Shown here: one piece after another, positions 16,442-26,377 of the stretch | Position numbering within the stretch: the stretch's first letter is position 1 | Layout: each line of letters starts with the position of its first letter | Assembly (NCBI GenBank): GCA_964523395.1 | Contig: CAZFXS010000007.1 | Location: 166,018 to 230,017 of the forward strand | DNA: 64,000 nucleotides | Source: JANYJZ01 sp964523395 | GTDB lineage: Bacteria > Bacteroidota > Ignavibacteria > UBA10030 > SZUA-254 | Direction of reading: 5' to 3' | Position numbers and translations under genes: made by a program | The notes under the pieces: generated by a model | Database searches by the model: none | Seen by the model: the letters and a program-made list of their open reading frames with translations, nothing else | Told to the model about the DNA's origin: nothing

Positions 16442-17539
16442 TCAGGCAACACTTTTTGCGAGTACGTTTGAAAATTCCTTTATGAATAATTCGTTCTCTT
16501 CCTGCGTACCGATTGAAACACGAATACACTGCGGTAATCCGAATGCCTTGAGCGGCCTGACGATAACTCCCGCATGTAATAATTTCTGAAAAATATGATT
16601 GACGTCGTCTTCGCTTTCACGGACGATCATAACAAAATTAGCCTCGGAAGGAACCACTTCAACATCTAATTCCTGTAAAGCGCGTTTCATGAAAGCGAGT
16701 CCTGTAGTATTTACCTCCAGAGATCTCTTGAGAAAAGATTCGTCGTCGAGTGCTCCAATGCCCGCGGCCTGAGCCAGGGTACCGGGTTCAAACGGAAGTT
16801 TAACTTTGAGCAGATTTGTAATCAGCTGGTCGTGAGCGAATCCATAGCCGATGCGGATCCCGGCCAAACCATATATTTTCGAAAACGTACGGAGTGTGAT
16901 AACGTTATCATACCGGTAATGCATCGAATCAGGATACTCCGGATTGTGCGCGGCATATTCGAAATACGCTTCATCGAGAATGATGAGAACCCGTTCCGGA
17001 ACCCGCCTGTAAAACTCGTCAAATTCCTGTTTGGTAAATATTGTACCTGTGGGATTATTGGGGTTTGCAAGGTAGATAATTTTTGTCCGCTCATTAATCT
17101 GATTAGCCAAGGCAGGAAGATCGTAATGCCACTGACGGTAAGGAACAGTGCGATATGTAATTCCCCTCGACCGTGCAAGTACCTGAAAGCCGATAAAGGC
17201 GGCTTCGGTTGTGAGCACTTCATCGTCATCGCAAAGAAATGTGCGGATAATGTTGGAAATAATTCCTTCGGACCCGCTGCCCACGATGACATTATCGATT
17301 TTCAGGTTGAATTTTTTTGCCAGAACTCCCCGCAAGTCATACCCGCCATTAGGGTAATAATGAAGATCGGCGACATGATGCGACATCTCTTTGAGCGCCA
17401 GAGGTGATGGGCCAAGGGGGTTTTCGTTTGAAGCGAGCTTTACAACCTTAGAAAGGCCAAGCTCCCGCCTTACTTCTTCAATAGGTTTCCCGGGTTTATA
17501 CGGTTGAAGGGATTCTATGTATGGTGGAACAAGCGGCAT
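16442..17539 (-). CDS. HisC-like PLP aminotransferase (histidinol-phosphate or aromatic)
   Basis: About 365 residues from the ATG at 17539 (MPLVPPYIESLQPYKPGKP), the normal N-terminus of HisC; a longer reading to 17845 runs through non-coding sequence and overlaps the divergent surface-protein gene. PLP-binding features: SNENPLGPS, NPNNPTGT, DEAYFEYA and the lysine in RTFSKIYGLAG. HisC homologues often transaminate aromatic amino acids. No other histidine gene is near, and it heads the HPPD-FAH-HGD cluster, so tyrosine to 4-hydroxyphenylpyruvate is the likely reaction. That assignment is contextual; histidine synthesis is the alternative. Confidence 0.88.
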   Translation of the reverse strand: MPLVPPYIESLQPYKPGKPIEEVRRELGLSKVVKLASNENPLGPSPLALKEMSHHVADLHYYPNGGYDLRGVLAKKFNLKIDNVIVGSGSEGIISNIIRTFLCDDDEVLTTEAAFIGFQVLARSRGITYRTVPYRQWHYDLPALANQINERTKIIYLANPNNPTGTIFTKQEFDEFYRRVPERVLIILDEAYFEYAAHNPEYPDSMHYRYDNVITLRTFSKIYGLAGIRIGYGFAHDQLITNLLKVKLPFEPGTLAQAAGIGALDDESFLKRSLEVNTTGLAFMKRALQELDVEVVPSEANFVMIVRESEDDVNHIFQKLLHAGVIVRPLKAFGLPQCIRVSIGTQEENELFIKEFSNVLAKSVA

Positions 17540-17719
17540 CCGATGATAATAAGGTTGTAAAAATTCTCGTAAAAGATACCAAAGATACCCCTTAAAATCA
17601 ATACTTTGTTCATCTTGGATATGGCAGGAAAAATCGCTACAATCACACAGCCTATCGATTATGATACAGGAGTTTGATGGAATATATTTAAAATTTTGTA
17701 GCGCTCTCTCAATTATCTG

Positions 17720-20700
17720 ATGCGGCCCGCCATTCATCCTGCTGTCTACATATTTTTTATTTTCCTTGGTGTTATACTCCTCATGTGTGTATGCACGGCA
17801 CAAGAGCCGGTTGTTACTCAAACGGGGACAGTATTCCGCGAGCAATTTGAGTTACAACGGGCAGATTCTGTCGTCCGGCTCTCCCGTGAGTTTATTATCG
17901 CCGGCTCTGAACACATTTCCATCGATTCACAACAGCTTACCGTTAACAAACATTATCTACTCGATGCCCGCAAAGGCATTATTTATTTGTTTCCGAATTC
18001 CTTCATCAGCGTTATTTTGGATACATCAACATCGTACCGGCTCAACATTGCCTACAGAGCGCTCCCGTTTACTTTCAAACCAAAATATTTTCATCAGGAG
18101 CCATTTCTTCTGACAGATTCCGGGGCTGTAGCCAAGCAATCACGGCCGTTACCCCCGTTTACATTTGATGATGTGTTTGGATCGAATCTTCAGAAGAATG
18201 GAAGCATTGTCAGGGGGTTTTCAATCGGTTCAAACCGTGACCTGTCGTTGAATTCGGGATTCAGGATGCAGATGTCGGGGAATATTTCCGATGATCTTGA
18301 AATTACCGCGGCACTGACAGATGAAAATTCTCCCATTCAGCCGGAAGGGACAACGCAAACGCTTCAGGAGTTCGATAAGGTGTTTGTTGAATTGCGCGGA
18401 TCGGATATTAACGGGACGTTTGGCGATTTTATGTTAAATGTATCGGGCGGTGAGTTTGCAAATCTTAACCGCAAATTGCAGGGGGCAAGAGGAGCAGGTC
18501 AATATAAACTCGGTGATGTTCAAGGCAACCTGATGCTGACGGGTGCAGTTACAAGAGGGAAATATCTATCGAAACAATTTCAGGGAATTGACGGAGTCCA
18601 GGGTCCATACAGGCTGACCGGCGGAGATGGGGAACGCAATATTATTATCATTGCGGGTACAGAGCGGGTGTATATTAATGGTGAACAAATGGCCCGCGGA
18701 GAGAATAATGAGTATATCATTGATTATGCGACAGGAGAAGTGTTCTTTACGACCCGAAGACTGATTTCTCACTCATCAAGAATTACGATTGATTATGAAT
18801 ATACCGACCGTCAATTTAACAGGAGCCTGATTGGAGGCCAAACAGGTGTCGGGTTATTCAACAACAGGTTTCAATTCAATGCGACAATGGTAAAGGAAAG
18901 TGACGATGAGGATTCTCCGATAGATAATGCGCTTACCGAAGCGGATAAAGACACGCTTCGTTTTGCAGGCGATGACAGGCAGCGTGCCAGCCGTGACGGT
19001 GCTGTTTATGTAGGACCGGGAAAGGGACAATATGCCAGCATCGATACTTCTGTTTTCTCTCCGGTTGCAAATCAGTTTATCCAAATGCAGGTCTATCTGT
19101 TCGCTCCGTTTGATTCTTTAAATGCAACGTATGCCGTGACGTTTAGTTTTGTGGGCAACGGACATGCCGATTACGAAAAAATTTCAACGGGACATTATCG
19201 TTTTGTTGGGATCGGGAGCGGAAGTTATGCACCGATCCGTTACTTGCCGTTACCTCAGTCAAAATCTCTGATTGATATCGGGATGACAGGCACACTGTCT
19301 GAAGATCTTAAAGTTTCCGCTGAATTTGCTGCCAGTAATTTTGATGCGAACAGATTTTCTTCGATGCAGGATGATGATAATAACGGAACAGCAATGAAGT
19401 TTTCACTGAATTATTATCCGAAAGATTTGGTGTTCGGGCAAACGAACATCGGCTCTCTGAATCTTACACTCAATGAACGGCGGGTTCAGCGAAAATTTGT
19501 CTCGCTTGACCGGTTCAACGAAGTCGAATTTGAACGCAAATGGAATATTGCCGATTCAGCAAACGTTGATGAAGCTATCCATGAAGGTACCATTAGGTAC
19601 CAACCGATACACACGCTCACATTCACAGGTGGCGCCGGAAGGATAGCCCGCGGCGATATATTTGCCTCTAACAGATATACAGCCGGAATAAACCATGCCC
19701 AGCCTGGTTTACCAACAATCGATTACACATTTGAATCTGTACAGAGTGAAGACCGGTTTCGTTTAAGTGATGATAATTGGATTCGTCATGGAGGAATGGT
19801 GATGCACAAAAGCGGGTTTATCACTCCTTTACTCGAATATAAAAGTGAAACATTGCGAAAGCAAAATACTTCGGGCGACACACTCGCCACGGGGAGTTTC
19901 CGGTTCAACGAGATTATTCCCGGTGTTATAATTGATACGCTCGCCAATATGGCGTTGAACATTAATGTCGGTTTGCGGTGGGACGATTCCCTTTCCGGCG
20001 GAGTATTGCAACATGTTTCGAGAACTATCACACAAGCGTATGGCTGGCAACTATATGAGTGGAATAACCTGTCTTCAAAGATTGATATGACCTTTCAGGA
20101 GCGATTATTCACGGAACAATTCAGACAGCGAAACGGGAAAGATCGTACGACAGCATTAGTGCGATGGCAGACGCGGTACAATCCGTTCCAACGGGGATTA
20201 GAAACAGATTGGTTCTACGAAGCTGCATCCGAGCAGGCGGCGAAACTCGAGCGGGTGTTTCAGCGTGTGCAGAGGGGAACAGGAAACTATATCTATGCAG
20301 GAGACCTCAATAGTAACGGCATTGTGGATGATCAGGATTTCCAGCTTACCCGATTTGACGGCGATTTTATTGCAGTCACCGTACCTGCTGATGCATTAAC
20401 CCCAGTTGTAGATGTTAAAGCAAGCACGAGAATACGCGTGACTCCGAAGCGTTTTCTTTCAGCCGGAGGCTGGCTTTCGCAATGGATATCGGCACTTTCG
20501 TCGGAAACATATCTTCGTGTTGAGGAGAGAAGCAGTGACACGGAGACACGCAATATTTATTTTCTGCATGTCAGCAAGTTCATGAATGATCTGACGACGA
20601 TATCCGGCAGTACCATTGTTAATCAGGATTTTTATGTAAGAGAAAATAATCCTGATTTTTCATTGAGGTTACGTTTCAATCAGCGAAGAGGCTTTGCACA

Positions 20701-21241
20701 ATTCGCAACACTCAACGAACGAACGTATATCCGCGAACGGTCGGTAAGAGTGCGATGGCAGTTTCTCCAGGAAATTGCCAATCAAATTGATGTTATTGAA
20801 AAGACCGATAATCTTTCTGCCACACAATACAGCCCAAGGGCACGGTGCGTCTATTCAACCTCTGTAATTTCTGACTGGTCATATCGTCCTATTCAGGATA
20901 TTGAAGTCGGATTTAAAATTGAAGTTGGCCAGGCGGAAAATTATGATTCATTGAACGCAGATATCAATATGCAATCAATACGATGTATTTACTCAATACG
21001 AAATAAAGGGCAGGTAAAGGCTGAGTTCTCCCGCGAGGAAGTTCTTTTAGACAGACCGGTTACTCTTATTCCTTTTGAATTGACCAATGGTAAAACCCGC
21101 GGAAAAACATGGCTCTGGCGTTTTGGGCTGGATTACCGGCTCACGGAGTTTATTCAAGGCTCAATGACTTACGATGGAAGGAGTGAAATGGGGCTGTCTC
21201 CTGTGCATACTGCAAAAGCAGAAGTTAGGGCATTCTTCTAA
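17720..21241 (+). CDS. Large secreted surface/outer-membrane protein with an internal calcium-binding-like motif
   Basis: 1173 residues. A hydrophobic segment (about 9-27) ending VCTAQE acts as signal peptide. Much of the chain is beta-rich with repeated amphipathic strands, consistent with a large barrel or long beta domain; the block IIAGTERVYINGEQMARGEN followed by YIIDYATGEVFFT is a recurring style in Chlorobi/Ignavibacteria surface proteins. Residues 862-873 (DLNSNGIVDDQD) match the dockerin or type-3-repeat calcium loop. The chain ends in phenylalanines, as barrels do. It is divergent from the aminotransferase gene with a 180-bp shared upstream region. Function unknown. Confidence 0.78.
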   Translation: MRPAIHPAVYIFFIFLGVILLMCVCTAQEPVVTQTGTVFREQFELQRADSVVRLSREFIIAGSEHISIDSQQLTVNKHYLLDARKGIIYLFPNSFISVILDTSTSYRLNIAYRALPFTFKPKYFHQEPFLLTDSGAVAKQSRPLPPFTFDDVFGSNLQKNGSIVRGFSIGSNRDLSLNSGFRMQMSGNISDDLEITAALTDENSPIQPEGTTQTLQEFDKVFVELRGSDINGTFGDFMLNVSGGEFANLNRKLQGARGAGQYKLGDVQGNLMLTGAVTRGKYLSKQFQGIDGVQGPYRLTGGDGERNIIIIAGTERVYINGEQMARGENNEYIIDYATGEVFFTTRRLISHSSRITIDYEYTDRQFNRSLIGGQTGVGLFNNRFQFNATMVKESDDEDSPIDNALTEADKDTLRFAGDDRQRASRDGAVYVGPGKGQYASIDTSVFSPVANQFIQMQVYLFAPFDSLNATYAVTFSFVGNGHADYEKISTGHYRFVGIGSGSYAPIRYLPLPQSKSLIDIGMTGTLSEDLKVSAEFAASNFDANRFSSMQDDDNNGTAMKFSLNYYPKDLVFGQTNIGSLNLTLNERRVQRKFVSLDRFNEVEFERKWNIADSANVDEAIHEGTIRYQPIHTLTFTGGAGRIARGDIFASNRYTAGINHAQPGLPTIDYTFESVQSEDRFRLSDDNWIRHGGMVMHKSGFITPLLEYKSETLRKQNTSGDTLATGSFRFNEIIPGVIIDTLANMALNINVGLRWDDSLSGGVLQHVSRTITQAYGWQLYEWNNLSSKIDMTFQERLFTEQFRQRNGKDRTTALVRWQTRYNPFQRGLETDWFYEAASEQAAKLERVFQRVQRGTGNYIYAGDLNSNGIVDDQDFQLTRFDGDFIAVTVPADALTPVVDVKASTRIRVTPKRFLSAGGWLSQWISALSSETYLRVEERSSDTETRNIYFLHVSKFMNDLTTISGSTIVNQDFYVRENNPDFSLRLRFNQRRGFAQFATLNERTYIRERSVRVRWQFLQEIANQIDVIEKTDNLSATQYSPRARCVYSTSVISDWSYRPIQDIEVGFKIEVGQAENYDSLNADINMQSIRCIYSIRNKGQVKAEFSREEVLLDRPVTLIPFELTNGKTRGKTWLWRFGLDYRLTEFIQGSMTYDGRSEMGLSPVHTAKAEVRAFF

Positions 21242-21590
21242 GAGATTGCTTCTGGTGGAAATTCAAGTGAGGGTTAGAATTCGTTTCACGCAGTTCCACA
21301 AAAATATTTTTTTTCGATGTTTGCATGAAATATTTTTTTAATAAAGCGCAAGGAAAAAAGTTTTTTTAATGATGATTTTTGTCTTGCTTTTCTTTTTTCT
21401 TATGGTTATTATTTACGCGCGCAACGGGATGTACTATGAAGCGCAATCCAATCTGCTCACCAATTGAATCATCATAAGTATCTAAGGATCATAGAGGAGC
21501 ATCAATGGGGGAAACATTGAAACAGACGAGGTATGTTCATCCCTAATCCAGATTGTATTATCACATGAAAAAAAGTTTAGTGTATTTTGT
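21242..21590. other. Intergenic stretch, 349 bp, AT-rich
   Basis: Nothing coding is convincing here. It has long T and A runs around 21307-21405. A 13-codon reading at 21505-21546 (MGETLKQTRYVHP) is preceded by GAGGAG and could be a leader peptide for the ogt gene, but nothing else supports it. Confidence 0.5.
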
Positions 21591-22214
21591 ATGAATGAAG
21601 ATATTGCAACGATTGATTCCGCAAAAGTTGCAACTGTTTTAAGAAAGAAACTGAAGTTTGACGGAGAGAAAGATGGAGGCAATGATGTCGGAGCGCAAAA
21701 GATAGTCACAAAAGTCTATTGTACATCGTTCGATTCAAGAATCGGACGGATTTACGTTGCGTCGACCGATAATGGTGTCTGCAAAATCAGTGTTCCGAAG
21801 GAATCCCGGAAGGATTTTTTCGGCTGGCTGAAAGAGCACTTCGATCTTGAAACTGTTACAGACAATCGTTCCCGAAATAAAGAAGTTATCGACCAACTGA
21901 CCCGTTACTTCAACGGAAAATTAGCAAAGTTTACCTGTCCTATTGATATGGTAGGGACACCGTTCCAGATTCGCGTTTGGAGCGAGCTCGCGAAAATTCC
22001 TTACGGCTCAACGATAACATACAAGCACCTTGCGAAACGTGCCGGTGTTCCCAAAGCATCACAGGCCGTTGGCCGTGCGAATGGCTCAAACCCGCTTCCA
22101 ATTATTATTCCCTGTCACAGAGTACTCGGATCCAACGGCGCGTTGGTGGGTTATTCGTGCGGGATTAAAACAAAAGAATTTCTCCTCCGGTTAGAGGGGG
22201 CAATCATACTATAA
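21591..22214 (+). CDS. ogt: Methylated-DNA-[protein]-cysteine S-methyltransferase
   Basis: DNA repair protein that removes O6-alkyl groups from guanine by transferring them to itself. 207 residues with acceptor Cys175 in IPCHRV, the helix-turn-helix region KRAGVPKASQAVGRANGSNP and the upstream GTPFQIRVWSELAKIPYG block. The first 36 residues are an unusual charged extension; the true start may lie further in. The gene is alone on the + strand before the helicase gene, 130 bp away. Confidence 0.93.
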   Translation: MNEDIATIDSAKVATVLRKKLKFDGEKDGGNDVGAQKIVTKVYCTSFDSRIGRIYVASTDNGVCKISVPKESRKDFFGWLKEHFDLETVTDNRSRNKEVIDQLTRYFNGKLAKFTCPIDMVGTPFQIRVWSELAKIPYGSTITYKHLAKRAGVPKASQAVGRANGSNPLPIIIPCHRVLGSNGALVGYSCGIKTKEFLLRLEGAIIL

Positions 22215-22344
22215 AGGTATTCAACGTTTTTCCGGTTGCGGAAAAACCTTCATAACGGTCTATCAGTATCCATGCTCGGGAGGTATAATTGCATGAAAAG
22301 AAAATATTTTCTACTTTCATGTGCACGTAAATTTGTAACCACTC

Positions 22345-24570
22345 ATGTCACTCCTTCATAATCTTAACACGAAACAACAGGAAGCGATCAAAGCGGCTCA
22401 GGGGCCGGTGATGGTTGTCGCTGGTCCCGGCAGCGGAAAAACCCGTGTCCTGACGCATCGTATTGCTTACCTTATCAGTATCGGTGTTCCTGCATATCAG
22501 ATTCTGACGCTGACGTTTACCAACAAAGCGGCAAACGAGATGAAGGAACGCATTACCAAGCTTGTCGGTGAAAAGAGCAGACAAATCTGGATGGGAACGT
22601 TTCACTCCATCTTTGCCCGCCTGCTCAGAATGGAATGTGAAGCGATCGGATTTTCAAAAAATTTCTCGATCTATGACTCACAGGACAGCCTTGCGCTTAT
22701 CAAGAATATTATGGACCTATCGGGAATTTCGATTCAACGATTCAACCCCGTTTCTCTCAGGTCAAAGATCAGCAGTGCAAAAAACAGACTCCTTTCACCG
22801 CAGGATCTTGCCCAACAGGCTATCGATGTGTTCGAGGAAAAAACAGCCCAGGTATACGCTGAATACCAATCAAGGCTGAAGCAATATAATGCCATGGACT
22901 TTGATGATCTTTTGCTGAAACCCATCGATCTTTTTTCCCATCATAAAAAAATTCTTACGGAATATCAGGACCGGTTCAGGTTCATTCTTATCGATGAATA
23001 TCAGGATACCAATCACGCGCAGTACCGTTTGGTGAAATTGCTCGCGGACAAATACCGTAATATTTGTGTAGTGGGAGATGACGCGCAAAGCATATACGCG
23101 TTCCGCGGTGCCGATATCAGAAATATTCTTGATTTCAAGCGCGATTACCCCGATGCAGTTACCGTCAGACTGGAACAGAATTACCGGTCTACCAAAACTA
23201 TCCTTGCGGCATCCGATTCATTAATAAAGCACAATGTCGATCAGTTGTCAAAAGACCTTTGGACCGACAATGATGAAGGAGATACTATTTCGCTGATTTC
23301 CTGCGATGATGATAAAGATGAGGGTGCTACTATAGTTTCCAAAATATTTGATGAGTGCCGGCACAGAAAGCTCGACATGAGCAGTTTTGCCGTCATGTAC
23401 CGCACTAATGCGCAATCACGTTCACTTGAAGACGCGTTACGGAGGAATACTATACCGTATGTTATTGTCGGAGGTGTGGAATTTTATCAGCGTAAGGAAG
23501 TAAAAGATACGCTCGCGTACCTGAGAGTGCTGGTAAACCCGCAGGACCGGGAAAGCTTTCTCAGAATTGTAAATTATCCGACGCGCGGGCTTGGAGATGT
23601 AGCGCTTGCCCGGCTTCAGGAATTCGCAGATCAACTGAATATCAATCTTCTGGAAGCCTCGGTGAGAGCCGGTGAAATTGAAAGCTTGGCGATGAAGGCA
23701 CGCAATAGTCTTCATTCATTTGCCGCGATGATTCAGAAATATAAAAAGCTCAGCGCCGAAATTTCAATTACTGAGCTTTCCCGCGCGTATATCGAAGAGA
23801 TAGGGATATTACGAATTTTTAAAGATGAAGGAACTCCTGAAGCAATGGCCCGATGGGAAAACGTGCAGGAAGTGCTCTCTGCTATCACAGAGTTTGCATC
23901 CCAGCATGATACTGCAACGCTCGACCAGTTCCTTCAGGAAATCTCACTGGTTTCCGACCTGGATCAGTTGAATGATAAACGTAATGCAGTGACGCTTATG
24001 ACCCTTCACAGCGCTAAGGGACTCGAATTTCCTGTTGTGTTTATTGCAGGACTGGAAGAAGGGTTGCTTCCTTTTTATAATTCATCCATTGAACGGAAAG
24101 AACTCGAGGAAGAACGCCGACTGTTTTATGTCGGTATGACGCGCGCAATGCAGAAATTGTTCCTGACGCATACCCGCAGTCGATTCAGATTCGGAGAAGT
24201 ATCTTATCAGTCTCCCTCCCGTTTCATCGAAGAGGTGGGTACTCAATTTATCAGCGAGGAGAATACCGGACGCTCATTAATGAGCAGGAGGGAATTCTCC
24301 CACACATCCTCCGGCTATAGACCTGCAACCAAGCAACGCGGAATGAGGGACATACATTCCTTTTTCCCCGACGAACAACCCGATTATGAACATCAGACTG
24401 ATCAGACAGAGCATTTGCGTGTCGGGATTTTAGTGCATCACGATACGTTCGGTAAGGGTAAAGTTGTCCATCTAGGAGGCGAAGGCGAGGAGCAGAAAGC
24501 GGTGATCGATTTTCAGGGCATCGGGAGGAAAAATCTTCTCTTGAAATATGCCCGGCTGAAAGTATTATGA
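22345..24570 (+). CDS. pcrA: UvrD/PcrA/Rep family 3'-5' DNA helicase
   Basis: 741-residue superfamily 1A helicase. Walker A AGPGSGKT (26-33), motif Ia LTFTNKAANEM, DEYQDTN (Walker B, motif II), DDAQSIYAFRGA (III), LEQNYRST (IV), TLHSAKGLEFP (V) and EEERRLFYVGMTRA (VI) are all present. The last 55 residues form a Tudor-like tail (GILVHHDTFGKGKVVHLGG), as in PcrA, which binds RNA polymerase in that family. It acts in nucleotide excision repair and replication-transcription conflict. Its stop overlaps the start of the next gene (ATGA at 24567). Confidence 0.96.
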   Translation: MSLLHNLNTKQQEAIKAAQGPVMVVAGPGSGKTRVLTHRIAYLISIGVPAYQILTLTFTNKAANEMKERITKLVGEKSRQIWMGTFHSIFARLLRMECEAIGFSKNFSIYDSQDSLALIKNIMDLSGISIQRFNPVSLRSKISSAKNRLLSPQDLAQQAIDVFEEKTAQVYAEYQSRLKQYNAMDFDDLLLKPIDLFSHHKKILTEYQDRFRFILIDEYQDTNHAQYRLVKLLADKYRNICVVGDDAQSIYAFRGADIRNILDFKRDYPDAVTVRLEQNYRSTKTILAASDSLIKHNVDQLSKDLWTDNDEGDTISLISCDDDKDEGATIVSKIFDECRHRKLDMSSFAVMYRTNAQSRSLEDALRRNTIPYVIVGGVEFYQRKEVKDTLAYLRVLVNPQDRESFLRIVNYPTRGLGDVALARLQEFADQLNINLLEASVRAGEIESLAMKARNSLHSFAAMIQKYKKLSAEISITELSRAYIEEIGILRIFKDEGTPEAMARWENVQEVLSAITEFASQHDTATLDQFLQEISLVSDLDQLNDKRNAVTLMTLHSAKGLEFPVVFIAGLEEGLLPFYNSSIERKELEEERRLFYVGMTRAMQKLFLTHTRSRFRFGEVSYQSPSRFIEEVGTQFISEENTGRSLMSRREFSHTSSGYRPATKQRGMRDIHSFFPDEQPDYEHQTDQTEHLRVGILVHHDTFGKGKVVHLGGEGEEQKAVIDFQGIGRKNLLLKYARLKVL

Positions 24571-25460
24571 ACAGAAAACATGGTTCGTTCTACCACCATC
24601 TCCGGAAAGAATTCGCCTGGTATTGGAAGGATATCAGATCCCATTTTCGATCGTACCCCGTTATGATGCTTGCTGCCGGACTGGCGTTTAACACCATACT
24701 CTGTACTATTCCAGTACTCTTATTGCTTACCTCAGTATTCGGATCATTCCTGAACTCTTCTGAAATGGCGGTGCAAAAAATTCAGGAAATCCTGGATACA
24801 GCTTTTCCCGCTCAACCGTATGCCACCGAGATAAAGTCAGCAATCGAAAAAATGCTCTCCGATATTGTCAGTTACAGGACTTCGCTGGGGCTGTATGGGT
24901 CCATAATTCTTGTTTGGACGGCCAGTTCTTTATTGAACGCGATGCGGACAGTGCTTAACACCATTTTCCAGGTCAAAGGACGCTTTCTATTCTTTCGCGG
25001 ACTTTTCAAGAATCTGGCATTGACCCTTGTGCTAAGTGTCTTGTTTGTCATCTCAAATATATCAAACTGGTTTTACATCCTGCTTGATACAATTGTAGAG
25101 AAGGTTCCTCAATTAGGTCAATACGATATCAGTTCCTTCCTTGAATATGCATTTCCTGTATTGTCGTATATTCCGGCATTTCTGATGTTTATTGTCGCTT
25201 ACCGATTTATCCCGGGAATAGTCCTCAAATGGAAAGCAATTCTAGTTGCCGCAGCATCAGCGACATTACTCTGGTGGTTTTCAGGGGTATTATTTGGCTG
25301 GTTTCTCTCGAATTACGCATCGTATAACACACTATATGGGACGTACGCATTTTTAGTGGTGTTTTTATTGTGGGTGTATTATTCTGCTATCGTATTCGTT
25401 ATATCAGCTATCATCGGTAAATCACATCACGACCATCATCACGCACATGCAAATAGATAA
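24567..25460 (+). CDS. YihY/BrkB family inner-membrane protein
   Basis: 297 residues with about six transmembrane helices, and the family block MLAAGLAFNTILCTIPVLLLL near residues 32-52. The histidine-rich C-terminus (SHHDHHHAHANR) is unusual and could bind metal. YihY proteins were once called ribonuclease BN by mistake; their true role is not established. Translation is coupled to the helicase gene by an ATGA overlap. Confidence 0.9.
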   Translation: MNRKHGSFYHHLRKEFAWYWKDIRSHFRSYPVMMLAAGLAFNTILCTIPVLLLLTSVFGSFLNSSEMAVQKIQEILDTAFPAQPYATEIKSAIEKMLSDIVSYRTSLGLYGSIILVWTASSLLNAMRTVLNTIFQVKGRFLFFRGLFKNLALTLVLSVLFVISNISNWFYILLDTIVEKVPQLGQYDISSFLEYAFPVLSYIPAFLMFIVAYRFIPGIVLKWKAILVAAASATLLWWFSGVLFGWFLSNYASYNTLYGTYAFLVVFLLWVYYSAIVFVISAIIGKSHHDHHHAHANR

Positions 25461-25462
25461 AT

Positions 25463-25490
25463 CGTGAACTTGGTGTTCGCGCTTTTTCTG
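25463..25490 (+). terminator. Probable rho-independent terminator after the YihY gene
   Basis: Stem CGTGAAC / GTTCGCG (one G-T pair) with loop TTGGT, followed by CTTTTTC. It starts 2 bp after the stop codon. Confidence 0.6.
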
Positions 25491-25792
25491 TTTCTTTCCT
25501 AAAAATCTTTCTCCATCTTGATTTTCAAAACACGATGATTTACCTTTCAAGTGTTCCGGATCAACTGCGTACTTGACTACGAAAGCTAAATTCCTAGAGC
25601 AGATTCGTAATGAGCTGAGGGGCTCCCGCGAAACAACACTGCTTTAGTGAATACCCCGAGTATCATCCAGATATTTCTAAACTCTTACATACTCTTCAAA
25701 AATTTTTCATCCGCATTTGTAGGGGGTGAAAAATTGTAAACATTTTAATTAATGCATCATAAAAACTTAATAATTACGACAGGCTTGTCACT
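25491..25792. other. Intergenic leader region with several small hairpins before the pilin-like operon
   Basis: About 300 bp with no open reading frame of interest. Between 25560 and 25660 there are four short predicted hairpins: CGTA/TACG, CTA/TAG, GAGC/GCTC around GAGCTGAGGGGCTC, and CACT/AGTG. AT-rich promoter-like sequence follows at about 25735-25790. The arrangement suggests a structured 5' leader, but it does not match a riboswitch consensus I can recall. Confidence 0.35.
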
Positions 25793-26368
25793 GTGGGTAT
25801 GAATTTAATGTTAACGATCGGTGCGTTTGTCTTACTCGGCACATTATTGGTCGCCAATAATACGCTTATCCGGTACCACTCCCAGGATTCGGCTGAAAAT
25901 GAATATACAGTTGCCGCCTATGGTCTCGCACAATCTATCATCGACGAGGCAAAACTTAAGGCCTACGATGAACAAACAATCGGAGTAAACATTGCGGATA
26001 CAAGCGGATTAACAAATGTCGGTTCCCTTGGGAAGGATTCAAATAGCGAGAAAATGAACGGCAGTGCCACAAATCCTGATAGCCCCGATACATTGACGGC
26101 CGCATCACCATTCAGCGTATCGAATCCGGGATTCCGTTCATCGGTGAAGTTTGATGACGTTGATGATTACAATGGATATGTCAGGGTTATGAATAAATCC
26201 CGTGCCCTTGAAGGTGACACTGTCCGCGTTACAGTCGTATATGCTGATGTGAATTCACCTAATTCTACAGTGACAACAAATCGGACGTTTTGCAAAAAGA
26301 TGGCAGTTACAGTGACCGGTAAATATTTGTCATCGCCAGTTATTCTCACATATGGTTTTACTTATTAA
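25793..26368 (+). CDS. Pilin-like membrane-anchored protein 1
   Basis: 191 residues from a GTG start; a second start at Met3 is equally possible. A single N-terminal hydrophobic helix (residues about 5-23) precedes a polar, beta-rich domain, the plan of type IV minor pilins or type II pseudopilins. It lacks the usual prepilin cleavage motif (G before FTLxE), so processing by PilD is doubtful. It begins an operon of three such proteins ending in a GspE/PilB ATPase, which is the main reason for the assignment. Confidence 0.65.
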   Translation: MGMNLMLTIGAFVLLGTLLVANNTLIRYHSQDSAENEYTVAAYGLAQSIIDEAKLKAYDEQTIGVNIADTSGLTNVGSLGKDSNSEKMNGSATNPDSPDTLTAASPFSVSNPGFRSSVKFDDVDDYNGYVRVMNKSRALEGDTVRVTVVYADVNSPNSTVTTNRTFCKKMAVTVTGKYLSSPVILTYGFTY

Positions 26369-26377
26369 CCAAAACGA

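Noticed and set aside
17540..17845. Long N-terminal extension of the HisC-like protein
   Set aside because: It overlaps the divergent surface-protein gene and shows no family similarity; the start at 17539 is standard.
21505..21546. 13-codon leader peptide before ogt
   Set aside because: A good Shine-Dalgarno-like motif precedes it, but there is no attenuator hairpin or conserved sequence to support it.
25491..25792. Cyclic-di-GMP (GEMM) or other riboswitch before the pilin-like operon
   Set aside because: I could not match the consensus core of any riboswitch by eye; only short hairpins are visible.
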